Origin: Desulfonatronovibrio sp.
Lineage (GTDB): Bacteria; Desulfobacterota; Desulfovibrionia; Desulfovibrionales; Desulfonatronovibrionaceae
DNA: 36,990 nt
NCBI GenBank assembly: GCA_003557865.1
Contig: PWNK01000014.1
Span: forward strand, 1-36,990
Direction of reading: 5' to 3'
Made by a program: the position numbers and the translations under genes. The number at the start of each line of letters is the position of its first letter. Within the stretch, counting starts at the first letter, position 1. The notes below the pieces were generated by a model. It did no database searches. It was not told the DNA's origin and saw only the letters and a list, made by a program, of their open reading frames with translations. Below are positions 1 through 7,086 of this stretch, in pieces.

Positions 1-386
1 CCCACCGGTGCAAGAATTTTCTGGCCGTCGAAAAAGTAGGTAATTGAGAAATCTATAACCCGGTCTCTTTCCCTGGTGTGGGTCATATTAGCCACGGACA
101 TGTCGATACGACCCTGCTGGATAAAGGTTATCCTGGTGCGGTTGGTCACCTGAACCCTTTCCACCTCAACCCCAAGGCGTTTGGCCACCTCTTCGGCTAT
201 GTCGATGTCAAAGCCGACCCATTCATTTTGCTCATTAAAAAAAGCACCGGGAATGGAGTCGGTCATCATGCCCACCCGGACTACACCTGAATCCATGACC
301 CGGTCATATGTGGGTCCGGCCAGGGCCAACTGGGATGAAAGCATGACCGCGGCCAGGGAAAAGAGAAAAAACTTCCAAATACGCAT
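1..386 (-). CDS. Amino-acid ABC transporter substrate-binding protein (partial, 3' end outside window)
   Basis: Periplasmic solute-binding protein of the SBP_bac_3 family (glutamine, glutamate or aspartate type), which delivers a polar amino acid to an inner-membrane permease. Only the first ~128 residues are present; the gene runs off the left edge. The ATG at 386 is preceded by a strong ribosome site (AGGAGGT). Residues 1-23 form a signal peptide ending near ALAG. Then follow the family features GVVRVGM, GFDIDIAEEVAKRLG and an IDMSVANMTHTRERD stretch, which match lobe I of the family. It lies just downstream of an ABC ATPase on the same strand, so the two form one transporter operon; the permease is presumably beyond the edge. 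The exact substrate cannot be told from this fragment. Confidence 0.93.
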   Translation of the reverse strand, partial: MRIWKFFLFSLAAVMLSSQLALAGPTYDRVMDSGVVRVGMMTDSIPGAFFNEQNEWVGFDIDIAEEVAKRLGVEVERVQVTNRTRITFIQQGRIDMSVANMTHTRERDRVIDFSITYFFDGQKILAPV

Positions 387-454
387 TTTACTACCTCCTG
401 AATAAATGGTTGGAACAAGCACGACTCAAAACAGTAAAAACCAGAAAACAGAAA

Positions 455-1183
455 CTAATGCGAGAGAATTTTGCTCAGGAAGCTTTTGGCCCGGTCTGTC
501 TGGGGCTGGGTGAAAAACAGGGCCGGAGTGTTCTCTTCCACAAGCTTGCCTTCATCCATGAAAATCACCCTGTCGGCCACTTCCCGGGCGAATCCCATTT
601 CGTGGGTGACCACGATCATGGTCATGCCCTCCAGGGCCAGGTTTTTCATGACGTCCAGAACTTCATTGATCATTTCCGGGTCAAGGGCGGAAGTAGGTTC
701 ATCAAAGAGCATGATTTTGGGATTCATGGCCAGGCCTCTGGCAATGGCCACCCGTTGCTGCTGACCTCCGGAAAGCTGGGATGGATAATGGTGGGCCTTG
801 TCCGGAATGTTCACCTTTTCCAGAAGGGCCATGGCTTTTTCCAGGGCCGCCTTTGAAGACATTTTTCTGACGAGCATGGGAGCCAGGGTCACATTCTGGA
901 TTACGGTCATGTGGGGATAAAGATTGAACTGCTGAAAGACAAAGCCGATTTCCGCCCGGAGCCTGGTGAGGTTGATGTTGGGGGCCATGAGGTTGACCCC
1001 GTCGACGATGATCTCTCCTTTCTGGACAGGTTCAATTTTATTGATACAGCGGATAAGCGTGCTTTTGCCGGATCCTGAAGGGCCGCAGACTACTACGACT
1101 TCGCCTTTTTCTATCTGCAGATTAATGTCATTGAGGACGTAAAGACTTCCGAACCATTTGTGAACATGCTTAAACTGAATCAA
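455..1183 (-). CDS. Polar amino-acid ABC transporter ATP-binding protein (GlnQ/GltL type)
   Basis: Cytoplasmic ATPase that powers amino-acid uptake with the binding protein encoded next to it. The 242 residues are the normal length. Visible motifs are Walker [10 protein letters not shown] (about 34-42), signature LSGGQQQR (about 138), Walker [15 protein letters not shown] and the switch histidine in VVTHEMGFA. The start is TTG, reading [11 protein letters not shown] after it, with GGAGAG a few bases upstream; no better ATG exists in frame. The order ATPase then binding protein on the minus strand indicates one operon. The family is certain; the substrate (glutamine, glutamate or aspartate) is inferred from family resemblance only. 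Confidence 0.96.
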   Translation of the reverse strand: MIQFKHVHKWFGSLYVLNDINLQIEKGEVVVVCGPSGSGKSTLIRCINKIEPVQKGEIIVDGVNLMAPNINLTRLRAEIGFVFQQFNLYPHMTVIQNVTLAPMLVRKMSSKAALEKAMALLEKVNIPDKAHHYPSQLSGGQQQRVAIARGLAMNPKIMLFDEPTSALDPEMINEVLDVMKNLALEGMTMIVVTHEMGFAREVADRVIFMDEGKLVEENTPALFFTQPQTDRAKSFLSKILSH

Positions 1184-1238
1184 TTAGCTCTCCGGTATTG
1201 AACAGAACATGGGTGCTTCTCAAATGTTAAAAAGACCA

Positions 1239-1289
1239 GATCAGCTAACAGAGACCCTGTCCCAAGGTCAAGAAAAAATAAAGCTGATC
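1239..1289 (-). terminator. Possible weak terminator between FmdE/MoeA-like gene and ABC operon
   Basis: Arms GATCAGCT (1282-1289) and AGCTGATC (1239-1246) are perfect 8-bp complements, separated by 35 bases. Read on the minus strand they follow the stop of the FmdE/MoeA-like gene and are followed shortly by TCTTTTT. The long loop makes this a weak candidate. Confidence 0.3.
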
Positions 1290-2909
1290 TTATTTGCCAA
1301 AGGGGCACTTGGGGTAGGTACATGATTTACAGGTCAGGCAGAGTCCGCCTTCGGCAAACTGGGCCAGGTCGAGCCTGGTGATCCTGATCCCTGCCAGAAG
1401 TCTTGGCAGCAGCAGGTCAAAGCTGGTGGTTTTGAAATACAGGGCACAGGCCGGAACTCCGATTACGGCCACAGAGTCCAGCCTTGTAAGCATGGTCATG
1501 GCCCCGGGTAACACTGGGGCTCCGTAAAGCATGTCAGTGGCGCCCGCGTCTTCAATTCCTTTTCTTGTAATATCGTCGGGGTCCACAGACAGCCCCGCTG
1601 TGGTGACAATGATCTCAGCGCCTGAATCTACCAGGGCATGAACCGATTCCTTAATTTTATGGCGGTCATCAGGGCAGATAATGGTTTTGACTACTTGAGA
1701 GCCCAGTTTGTTGACCTTGTCAGTGATGATAGGTTCAAAGCGGTCCTTGATGATTCCCTCGTAAACCTCTGTTCCGGTAATGAGCAGGCCGACCTTTTTT
1801 TGGGGCAATGTCAAAACATCAAATAAAGGCCCTGCTTCAAGGACCTGCATGGCTTTCTGATAATTAGCCCTGGAAATATATAAGGGTATGGCCCTGGTGC
1901 CGGCTATTACAGTGTCCCTGTTGACCATGACATGATTTTGCCGGCTGGCACACATGACCTGGGGGACAAGGTTGAAAGCAAGCAGATTTTCCCGGTTGAC
2001 GCGCAGCAGCCCGTCCCTGGAGGCTTTGAGATCAAGCTTTCCTTCCCTAGGGGGCAGGTCAAATCTTACTCCCTGGCCTGCCATGGCCTGGGCAAAACTT
2101 TCTGCGGCATCGTCTTCATGAATCCATTTTTTCCCATCAGGCTTGTGATCTGAATATATGTTCTGCCGCCCAATCTGCTGCAGTCTGCACATGTCCCCGA
2201 CAGTGATTTCCTGGCCTCTTTTGATTACCGGACCCTTGAAACCGGCTTCAGGGTCAATTCCGGTCATGTCATGAACCGCCTTTTTGCCCACGGCCTTTTT
2301 CAGAGGAATTTTTTCCAGCACTGGAGCTTCATGGGACTCTGCCCGCTGAACATAAGGGCTCTCTCCGTGACATCCCCGGCAGGCAGCGCCGTCATCGCCG
2401 GGAAAGGGCTCCCTGCAGATGGGGCAGATGACTATTCTGGCCATTTTTTTGCCGGAAAGCCTGTTCAGGTCAACCTGAACTGTTTCAGCTGTAAACATAC
2501 CCTGACCCGCTTGTCTGATCTGGGACATGAGCAGATCAAAGCTCTGCTCCTTTTTGGGCTTGAGCTTGAGAAGCCAGGCGTGGACTTCAGGCCAGTTTTC
2601 CAGTTTTTTTAAATCGATAAAAACCCGAACGCCTTGACCGGTGTACTTGTCGTACAGGGTTAGGGCGTAGCGTCCCAGGTTGATTATCTTCAGCCAGCCA
2701 TTGCCGATGGTACACAGGGTCAGCAGCTGGACAGCGTCAGGAAGGCACTTGGGAGTCTCGGCAATGGCGTCAAATATGGTCTCAGGAGGCAGTTTTTCTC
2801 TGGCCATATCCACCATGATTCCCCCGATGATGATCCCTGGTGCCGGGCTCCCATGAAAATTTCTGACAACTTCAATAAACTCATCAAATTCATACTGTCC
2901 TATGCGCAT
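1290..2909 (-). CDS. FmdE-domain / molybdopterin-binding (MoeA-like) fusion protein
   Basis: A 539-residue protein combining an FmdE-like N-terminal domain (about 1-150, ending near TLCTIGNGWLKIINLG and TGQGVRVFID), a zinc-ribbon-like segment (about 160-185, CPIC then CRGC), and a MoeA/MogA-type molybdopterin-binding domain (about 330-515, TGTEVYEG and TTAGLSVDPDDITRKG). It ends with a cysteine cluster, CLTCKSC then CPFGK, that could bind a metal or an iron-sulfur centre. Likely role: handling of molybdenum or tungsten cofactor for oxidoreductases such as formate dehydrogenase (inference). Unusually, the HGHxCPG metal motif of typical FmdE proteins reads HGSPAPG here, so the second His and the Cys are missing. 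The ATG at 2909 has GGGGGA close upstream. The gene has a long leader with a promoter, a candidate riboswitch and an inserted repeat element. Confidence 0.85.
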   Translation of the reverse strand: MRIGQYEFDEFIEVVRNFHGSPAPGIIIGGIMVDMAREKLPPETIFDAIAETPKCLPDAVQLLTLCTIGNGWLKIINLGRYALTLYDKYTGQGVRVFIDLKKLENWPEVHAWLLKLKPKKEQSFDLLMSQIRQAGQGMFTAETVQVDLNRLSGKKMARIVICPICREPFPGDDGAACRGCHGESPYVQRAESHEAPVLEKIPLKKAVGKKAVHDMTGIDPEAGFKGPVIKRGQEITVGDMCRLQQIGRQNIYSDHKPDGKKWIHEDDAAESFAQAMAGQGVRFDLPPREGKLDLKASRDGLLRVNRENLLAFNLVPQVMCASRQNHVMVNRDTVIAGTRAIPLYISRANYQKAMQVLEAGPLFDVLTLPQKKVGLLITGTEVYEGIIKDRFEPIITDKVNKLGSQVVKTIICPDDRHKIKESVHALVDSGAEIIVTTAGLSVDPDDITRKGIEDAGATDMLYGAPVLPGAMTMLTRLDSVAVIGVPACALYFKTTSFDLLLPRLLAGIRITRLDLAQFAEGGLCLTCKSCTYPKCPFGK

Positions 2910-2941
2910 CGTTCCCCCTATATGATCATTCTGTAAAAATT

Positions 2942-3105
2942 TAATTGGCGTATCTGTTTAGCGCTTTTAAGGAATGCAGGGGACAGGCACTCCGGGACCC
3001 ACTTGAGCATCATTTTGCGCTTAAAATGTCTTATTTTTGAAACAAGCGGGTCCCGGAAGAGCCAGTCCCCGTGCGACATGCAAAGCTAAACAGATACTAA
3101 TTGGC
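2942..3105. mobile_element. MITE-like element (148 bp) with 8-bp target duplication
   Basis: The core at 2950-3097 begins GTATCTGTTTAGC and ends with the exact reverse complement GCTAAACAGATAC. It is flanked on both sides by the direct repeat TAATTGGC (2942-2949 and 3098-3105). Inside, GGGGACAGGCACTCCGGGACCC (left) pairs imperfectly with its counterpart on the right, so most of the element is a long hairpin. There is no room for a transposase. Perfect terminal repeats plus a duplication at the exact boundaries is the standard signature of a non-autonomous DDE-type element. It lies between the leader RNA and the start of the FmdE/MoeA-like gene. Confidence 0.85.
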
Positions 3106-3111
3106 AATAAT

Positions 3112-3250
3112 CATGGCTCAAGCCCCGTTGGAAAACCATCCCGGAAGCTGATGGCGGTTGAGCAGGTCCTGATCAGTGCCAGTATCCATTATCTAGTTTT
3201 CATCCGGAAACGGTTCTTTCTCCTTTTGGCGGGGCCCGGCTTATACTGGC
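3112..3250 (-). ncRNA. Structured 5' leader, candidate Moco/Tuco-type riboswitch
   Basis: Read on the minus strand, the leader of the FmdE/MoeA-like gene folds into an 8-bp closing stem, GCCAGTAT (3243-3250) with ATACTGGC (3178-3185). This encloses a purine-rich core with GGGCCCCGCC and GAAAGAACCG. A second module follows, with GCTCAA (3159-3164) pairing TTGAGC (3116-3121) and an inner CCATC/GATGG hairpin, which could be the expression platform. The downstream gene is a molybdopterin-type protein, and the Moco RNA motif is known upstream of molybdenum and tungsten cofactor genes. The structure is seen in the sequence; the riboswitch identity is inferred from context and partial resemblance. 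Confidence 0.45.
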
Positions 3251-3263
3251 AAATAAACAATAA

Positions 3264-3292
3264 ATAATAGCCATTTCTTTCAAAATGGGCAA
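3264..3292 (-). promoter_or_regulatory. Sigma70-type promoter for the FmdE/MoeA-like leader
   Basis: On the minus strand, TTGCCC (3287-3292) and TATTAT (3264-3269) are separated by exactly 17 bases. Transcription would start about 10 bases before the first stem of the structured leader, giving a 5' untranslated region of about 350 bases including the inserted element. Confidence 0.55.
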
Positions 3293-3431
3293 TCTGAAAT
3301 ATATTCAGGGGATCTGTTCAACTATTTATCAATACCCAAGGACTACATTTCTATAGTTGTGTTCTACAGTCGGCATACCTGCATTTAAAAAACAGCTTGT
3401 CAGAATATATGGCCCTGATTTACAAAAAGGA

Positions 3432-3914
3432 ATGCAGACCATTAATCAGTCGCTGGATTCGTGGCTTTCCCGCTTTGATCCTGACGGCAGCAGGTACCTG
3501 TTTTATGTCATCTGCAAGAACTGGGAGCGTATTGTTGGTCCGGAAATATCCGCCCTGGCCAAGCCAATGGGTCGGAGCAAAGCCACCCTTATCCTGGGCG
3601 CGGAGGACAGCATGGTTATCCAGGAGATTTCATTTCTTTCAACCCAGATTCTTGGAAGGATAAATGCCTTTTGCGGTTCTCCTTTTTTTGACAAGACACG
3701 TGTTGAATTGCTAAAGGGAAGGATTCCGCTGGATAGAAAGCTTGTGCATGAACCAGACTTGAAAACATCCCTGAAAAGACCTGAACGTATAGGAGGTTTG
3801 ATGGGAATGGCAGAAGAAGGCTCCGCTGTTGCCCGATGCTATGCCAGGTACGTGGAGTTTATGAAGCGGAACCGGGATGAAGCGCCTGGGATAAAATATA
3901 TTGACTCAAAATGA
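3432..3914 (+). CDS. DUF721/DciA-like protein
   Basis: A DUF721 (DciA-like) protein. DciA is known as the replicative-helicase loader or regulator in bacteria without DnaC. The core SLDSWLSRF, YVICKNWERIVGPEISALAKP, then LILGAEDSMVIQEISFLSTQILGRIN matches the family: a compact domain with the W..IVG..I..... signature. The open frame extends upstream to a TTG at 3357, but the extra 25 residues have no family resemblance. ATG 3432 is preferred although its purine tract (AAAAAGGA) directly touches the start, so the start is uncertain. It is followed 18 bases later by a small coiled-coil gene on the same strand. The C-terminal tail (about 115-160) is variable and basic. Confidence 0.8.
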   Translation: MQTINQSLDSWLSRFDPDGSRYLFYVICKNWERIVGPEISALAKPMGRSKATLILGAEDSMVIQEISFLSTQILGRINAFCGSPFFDKTRVELLKGRIPLDRKLVHEPDLKTSLKRPERIGGLMGMAEEGSAVARCYARYVEFMKRNRDEAPGIKYIDSK

Positions 3915-3932
3915 TTACAGGAGGAATATTAA

Positions 3933-4274
3933 ATGAGCGAAGAGATCAAGCTTGAACTGAAAAAGCCTTTGGACAAGATGACCGCCAAGGAACTTAGGCA
4001 GCTGGTCATTGAAAAAATTCCCCAGATTACTGGTGCATCCGGCATGGACAAGGAAACACTATTGGCCTCAATTAAAGAAGTCATGGGGATTACTGATGAG
4101 GAGGGTTCTCAAGACAAGGCCTACCAGGACCAGATCAGCAATCTCAAGAAAAAAATCAAGGAGCTTCAGGCCCAGAAACTTGATCTTCCAAAATCTGAAA
4201 AAAACCTGCGCCAGACCCTGCGCAAAAAAATCCATACCCTCAAGAAACGGACAAGACGCCTCAGCGCGCGCTAG
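3933..4274 (+). CDS. Small Rho-N-like, coiled-coil protein, function unknown
   Basis: A 113-residue protein with a perfect ribosome site (AGGAGGA) before its ATG. Residues 15-55 (MTAKELRQLVIEKIPQITG, then MDKETLLASIKEVMGI) resemble the small helical domain seen at the N-terminus of Rho factor, a SAP-like nucleic-acid binder. Residues 65-113 are a strongly charged coiled coil ending in a basic tail (KKRTRRLSAR). A nucleic-acid-associated role is plausible but inferred. It is co-transcribed with the DciA-like gene, and the unit closes with a clear terminator about 85 bases downstream. Confidence 0.8.
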   Translation: MSEEIKLELKKPLDKMTAKELRQLVIEKIPQITGASGMDKETLLASIKEVMGITDEEGSQDKAYQDQISNLKKKIKELQAQKLDLPKSEKNLRQTLRKKIHTLKKRTRRLSAR

Positions 4275-4358
4275 TCTCGGACTGTTTCAAATAACCGCTG
4301 GCGTGGGCTTAAGGGTCATGATGACTGAAGCCAGGTTCAGCTCCAGCAGAAATATATT

Positions 4359-4396
4359 GCCGCCCGGATAATCATCCATCAGGGCGGCATTTTTTT
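4359..4396 (+). terminator. Rho-independent terminator
   Basis: GCCGCCC (4359-4365) pairs with GGGCGGC (4382-4388), followed by a run of seven T. It closes the DciA-like unit and overlaps the 3' end of the converging HDOD gene. Confidence 0.85.
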
Positions 4397-5630
4397 ATCC
4401 AAAAAAAATCGCGGATATTTCTTTAAATTCCTGCTCAACGTCTGTCATAACATCCTTGAGGTTTTCAGGGCCAAGCTTGACCATTTTCAAGGAAGACGGG
4501 TTGAGGGCAGGCAGGATTATTGATCCTTTTTCCGCAAAGACAAGACCAATGGCCAAAAAGTCGGCAAGATGGATAATGGCTGCTTCCCTGGAGATCATTT
4601 TTCCCGTGTCGTGGTGACCTTTTATCTGGTCCCGGAGGAAGTCAGGAAGGCTCCAGGCTCCGGCAAGAAGTGATCCGGCACGGGCATGATCAAAGCCCAG
4701 AATTTCCTGTTCAGATTGATGGGCAGGGAGCAGGTTTGTCTGTGAGTTTATGATGACTTCTTTAGAGGCCTCAGGGAGCTTTTTGAATATGATTAGTTTG
4801 CCAATGTCGTGCAGCAAACCTCCCACAAATATTTTCTCCTTGGCAACCTCCGGCATGTCCTCCCCCAGACGCCTGGATATAATTCCCACTGCCAGAGAAT
4901 GTGTCCAAAAGGCTTTCATATCCACCAGATTTTCAGGGATGTCTTTGAAAGCGCTGATGGCAGAGATGCCCATGGCCAGGGTGGACAATTCATCAGCACC
5001 CACCAGAGCGATGGCCCGGGAAACAGAGTCAACCCTGGAGGGCATTCCAAAAAAGGGGCTGTTAACCATTCGCAGCAGCTTGGCGCAGACACTGACATCG
5101 CTGCTGATTACCCTGGCCAGGTAATCGGCATTGCTCAGGGGGCTGTTGATGGCTTGACTGATTTTAAAGTAAATATCGGGAAAGGATGAAAGCTGGACTT
5201 CATGTCTTATCAGCTCCTTGAGGCTGTAATCTCCAGCAAAAAATTCATCTTTGAACCGATGGTCACTCACAGGAAGGCTTGCTCCCTTTCTGGGGGGCTT
5301 CCAGCCATCCATGGCCTTGCCGCGCAGACGTTCGACCCCGAGCCTGTAAACCGCGCTAACCAGCGGATGCTGAAGGTCGTTGCGGGCAAATATGGGAGCA
5401 AGAAATCCCTCTATTTCCTCTGTAAGCATCCCCAGCACTTCACCCGGTTCAATGTGAATTCCCCTTTTTTCAGTGATATTCACCCTGGCAATCCCCCACC
5501 TTTTAAGGTAATCAATGTGCCTGTCAGTGAGAAGAGTTCCCCGGGGCAGGATAAGCCTTCCGTTAGGGGTGAGGATGTCCTGGGCCAGGGTCAAGCCTGG
5601 AACAAGGTCGGTCAAGTTTTTCATTGCCAT
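4395..5630 (-). CDS. HDOD-domain signalling protein with N-terminal accessory domain
   Basis: A 411-residue cytoplasmic protein. Residues 1-60 form a small beta-rich domain (DLVPGLTLAQDI, LILPRGTLLTDRHIDYLKRWG) of the kind seen before HD-GYP domains. Residues about 130-340 are an HDOD domain with SDVSVCAKLLRMVNSPFFG and a retained LLHDIGKL motif. HDOD proteins act as signalling or scaffold proteins in motility, stress and c-di-GMP networks; enzymatic activity is usually not shown. The ATG follows AGGTG. The gene is divergent from the TrmO-aldolase gene with fewer than 30 bases between starts. The same N-terminal domain occurs as a stand-alone gene at 23865-24248 next to another HDOD gene. Confidence 0.9.
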   Translation of the reverse strand: MAMKNLTDLVPGLTLAQDILTPNGRLILPRGTLLTDRHIDYLKRWGIARVNITEKRGIHIEPGEVLGMLTEEIEGFLAPIFARNDLQHPLVSAVYRLGVERLRGKAMDGWKPPRKGASLPVSDHRFKDEFFAGDYSLKELIRHEVQLSSFPDIYFKISQAINSPLSNADYLARVISSDVSVCAKLLRMVNSPFFGMPSRVDSVSRAIALVGADELSTLAMGISAISAFKDIPENLVDMKAFWTHSLAVGIISRRLGEDMPEVAKEKIFVGGLLHDIGKLIIFKKLPEASKEVIINSQTNLLPAHQSEQEILGFDHARAGSLLAGAWSLPDFLRDQIKGHHDTGKMISREAAIIHLADFLAIGLVFAEKGSIILPALNPSSLKMVKLGPENLKDVMTDVEQEFKEISAIFFG

Positions 5631-5656
5631 GAAAGCACCTGTTGGAACAAAATCTG

Positions 5657-6670
5657 ATGAAAAAAAAAGAATTCACCCTGCAGCCAATTGGTTATGTGGA
5701 GTCATCCTTCAAGAAACTTGAGGACTGCCCTCACCAGGGAGATCAAACCTGCCCTCCGGCCAGAATCCATATTGACCCGGCCTTTGCCAGTGGCCTTGAG
5801 AAACTGGAACCGGGCCGGGAGGTTATTGTCGTGTCTTTGCTGCACATGGCGCTAAGGGACAAGCTGCAGTGCAGGCCCAGAAATGATCCGGGCAGGCCGG
5901 TGCACGGTGTTTTTGCGACCAGGTCCCCTAATCGGCCCAACCCATTGGGCCTGCATCAGGTGAAAATTATCAGCCTGGATCAAAATGTCCTTCTTGTCCA
6001 TCCCCTGGAAGTCCTGGACAGGACACCGGTCATTGATATCCGGCCGGTTCTCGGGTCGGATGAAAGCTGTCATGAAATATTCAGGTTTTTTACTTTTGCC
6101 GAGGTCGATTATTTTATGCGCTGCAGCCGTCAGGCGTGGGCCAAAGGTCTGGTCAACGGACTGAATGGGAACTTCAGCATGAGGAAAGGAGAACTGGTCA
6201 TGATTACAGCTGCGGGCAGCGCCAAGGGCATGCTGGAGCGCGATGACCTGTGTGTAATTGATCTGGCCACGGAAAAAAAAATTTATGGTTTCAAAGAGCC
6301 GTCATCCGAAGCAGGAATGCACTGCGCCCTGTATAAAAATCAGCCCCGGGCAGGTGCTGTCGCTCATACTCATCCAGTGAACATTCTGACCCTGGACGGA
6401 CTAACAGGAGATGACCTTCTCAGAAACATTGACATGTTTGAAGCCAGGGCCGTGAAATCCCAGCTGGCCAGCGTGCCTGAGATGATCCCAGGCACCTGGA
6501 AGCTGGCAGATGCGGTGGGCTTGCAGGCCAGGCAGTACAAATGCATTATCATGCGTTCCCATGGGTTGACCTGCTGGGCAGAGACCCTTTCCCAGGCAGT
6601 TGCCCTGTGTGATGAACTGGAAGCCCTGGCTGCAGTGGAACTCAACACCCAGGTGCTGAGTTCCAGGTGA
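5657..6670 (+). CDS. TrmO-like tRNA methyltransferase fused to a class II aldolase/adducin domain
   Basis: Two unrelated enzyme domains in one reading frame. The N-terminal ~150 residues match TrmO/UPF0066 (TsaA family: QPIGYVES, GVFATRSPNRPNPLGLHQVKI, PVIDIRPVLG), which methylates N6 of t6A37 in tRNA using S-adenosylmethionine. The C-terminal ~185 residues match class II aldolase/adducin (GLVNGLNGNFSMR, HTHP zinc-ligand pair, SHGLTCW third histidine, and a glutamate in SSEAGMH in the catalytic position). The track opens at a TTG at 5642, but ATG 5657 with GGAA about ten bases upstream is preferred. No stop or frameshift lies at the junction. The biological link between the domains is unknown; the aldolase may act on a separate small sugar phosphate or on methylthioribulose phosphate (inference). 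Confidence 0.9.
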   Translation: MKKKEFTLQPIGYVESSFKKLEDCPHQGDQTCPPARIHIDPAFASGLEKLEPGREVIVVSLLHMALRDKLQCRPRNDPGRPVHGVFATRSPNRPNPLGLHQVKIISLDQNVLLVHPLEVLDRTPVIDIRPVLGSDESCHEIFRFFTFAEVDYFMRCSRQAWAKGLVNGLNGNFSMRKGELVMITAAGSAKGMLERDDLCVIDLATEKKIYGFKEPSSEAGMHCALYKNQPRAGAVAHTHPVNILTLDGLTGDDLLRNIDMFEARAVKSQLASVPEMIPGTWKLADAVGLQARQYKCIIMRSHGLTCWAETLSQAVALCDELEALAAVELNTQVLSSR

Positions 6671-6690
6671 AGTTTCAATAACCTGGGCAG

Positions 6691-6936
6691 TTAGGCTGAA
6701 AGCTTTGCTTTTTGATACTCATAAATGAAGGTGGCATAGCCTTCGTAATTATCAAAGCTGAGCTCCTGCTCTCCGAAATCCCCAAAAAGGGTCAGCCTGA
6801 AGTTCTTGACGCTGCCTGAGGCATTGATGTGCTCGGCTTTCTGTTTGATTTCGGTCAAGGGGATTTTTTTGCTGAAAAAAAGAAACTGGGGAACGGTGAT
6901 AACCTTGTTTTTATCGTCGAATCTGGCCTGACCCAT
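6691..6936 (-). CDS. Small conserved-looking protein, function unknown
   Basis: An 81-residue protein that I do not recognise. It has a good ribosome site (GGAGG, then ATG at 6936) and a balanced composition typical of a folded small domain, with alternating strands (VITVPQFLFFSKK, FRLTLFGDFG) and a C-terminal aromatic helix (YATFIYEYQKAKL). There is no signal peptide, membrane segment or metal motif. It converges on the TrmO-aldolase gene with a 20-base gap and lies downstream of purL on the same strand, but 150 bases separate them, so a shared transcript is uncertain. Confidence 0.75.
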   Translation of the reverse strand: MGQARFDDKNKVITVPQFLFFSKKIPLTEIKQKAEHINASGSVKNFRLTLFGDFGEQELSFDNYEGYATFIYEYQKAKLSA

Positions 6937-7086
6937 GCTTGCCTCCTGTCCGGTTAAATTGTTTGCGCTATTGATATCTCAAAAAACCTTGCTGATGGTC
7001 CTTTCCATTAATTCGTTTCTGTAGAATACCGGTTCTGATAGCCAGACCAGCCCGAACAACATTATCTTGCTCAAGTACTGCAGTCC

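Noticed and set aside
3037-3267. 76-codon plus-strand frame
   Set aside because: It runs from inside the MITE-like element across the opposite-strand leader RNA; no ribosome site or family resemblance.
3294-3308. CTGAA-N5-TTCAG dyad upstream of the DciA-like gene
   Set aside because: Arms are only five bases and could occur by chance; it overlaps the -35 region of the opposite promoter, which makes it mildly interesting but not supported.
6663-6685. CCAGGT/ACCTGG hairpin after the TrmO-aldolase gene
   Set aside because: The stem is only six pairs and no T-run follows, so it is not called a terminator.
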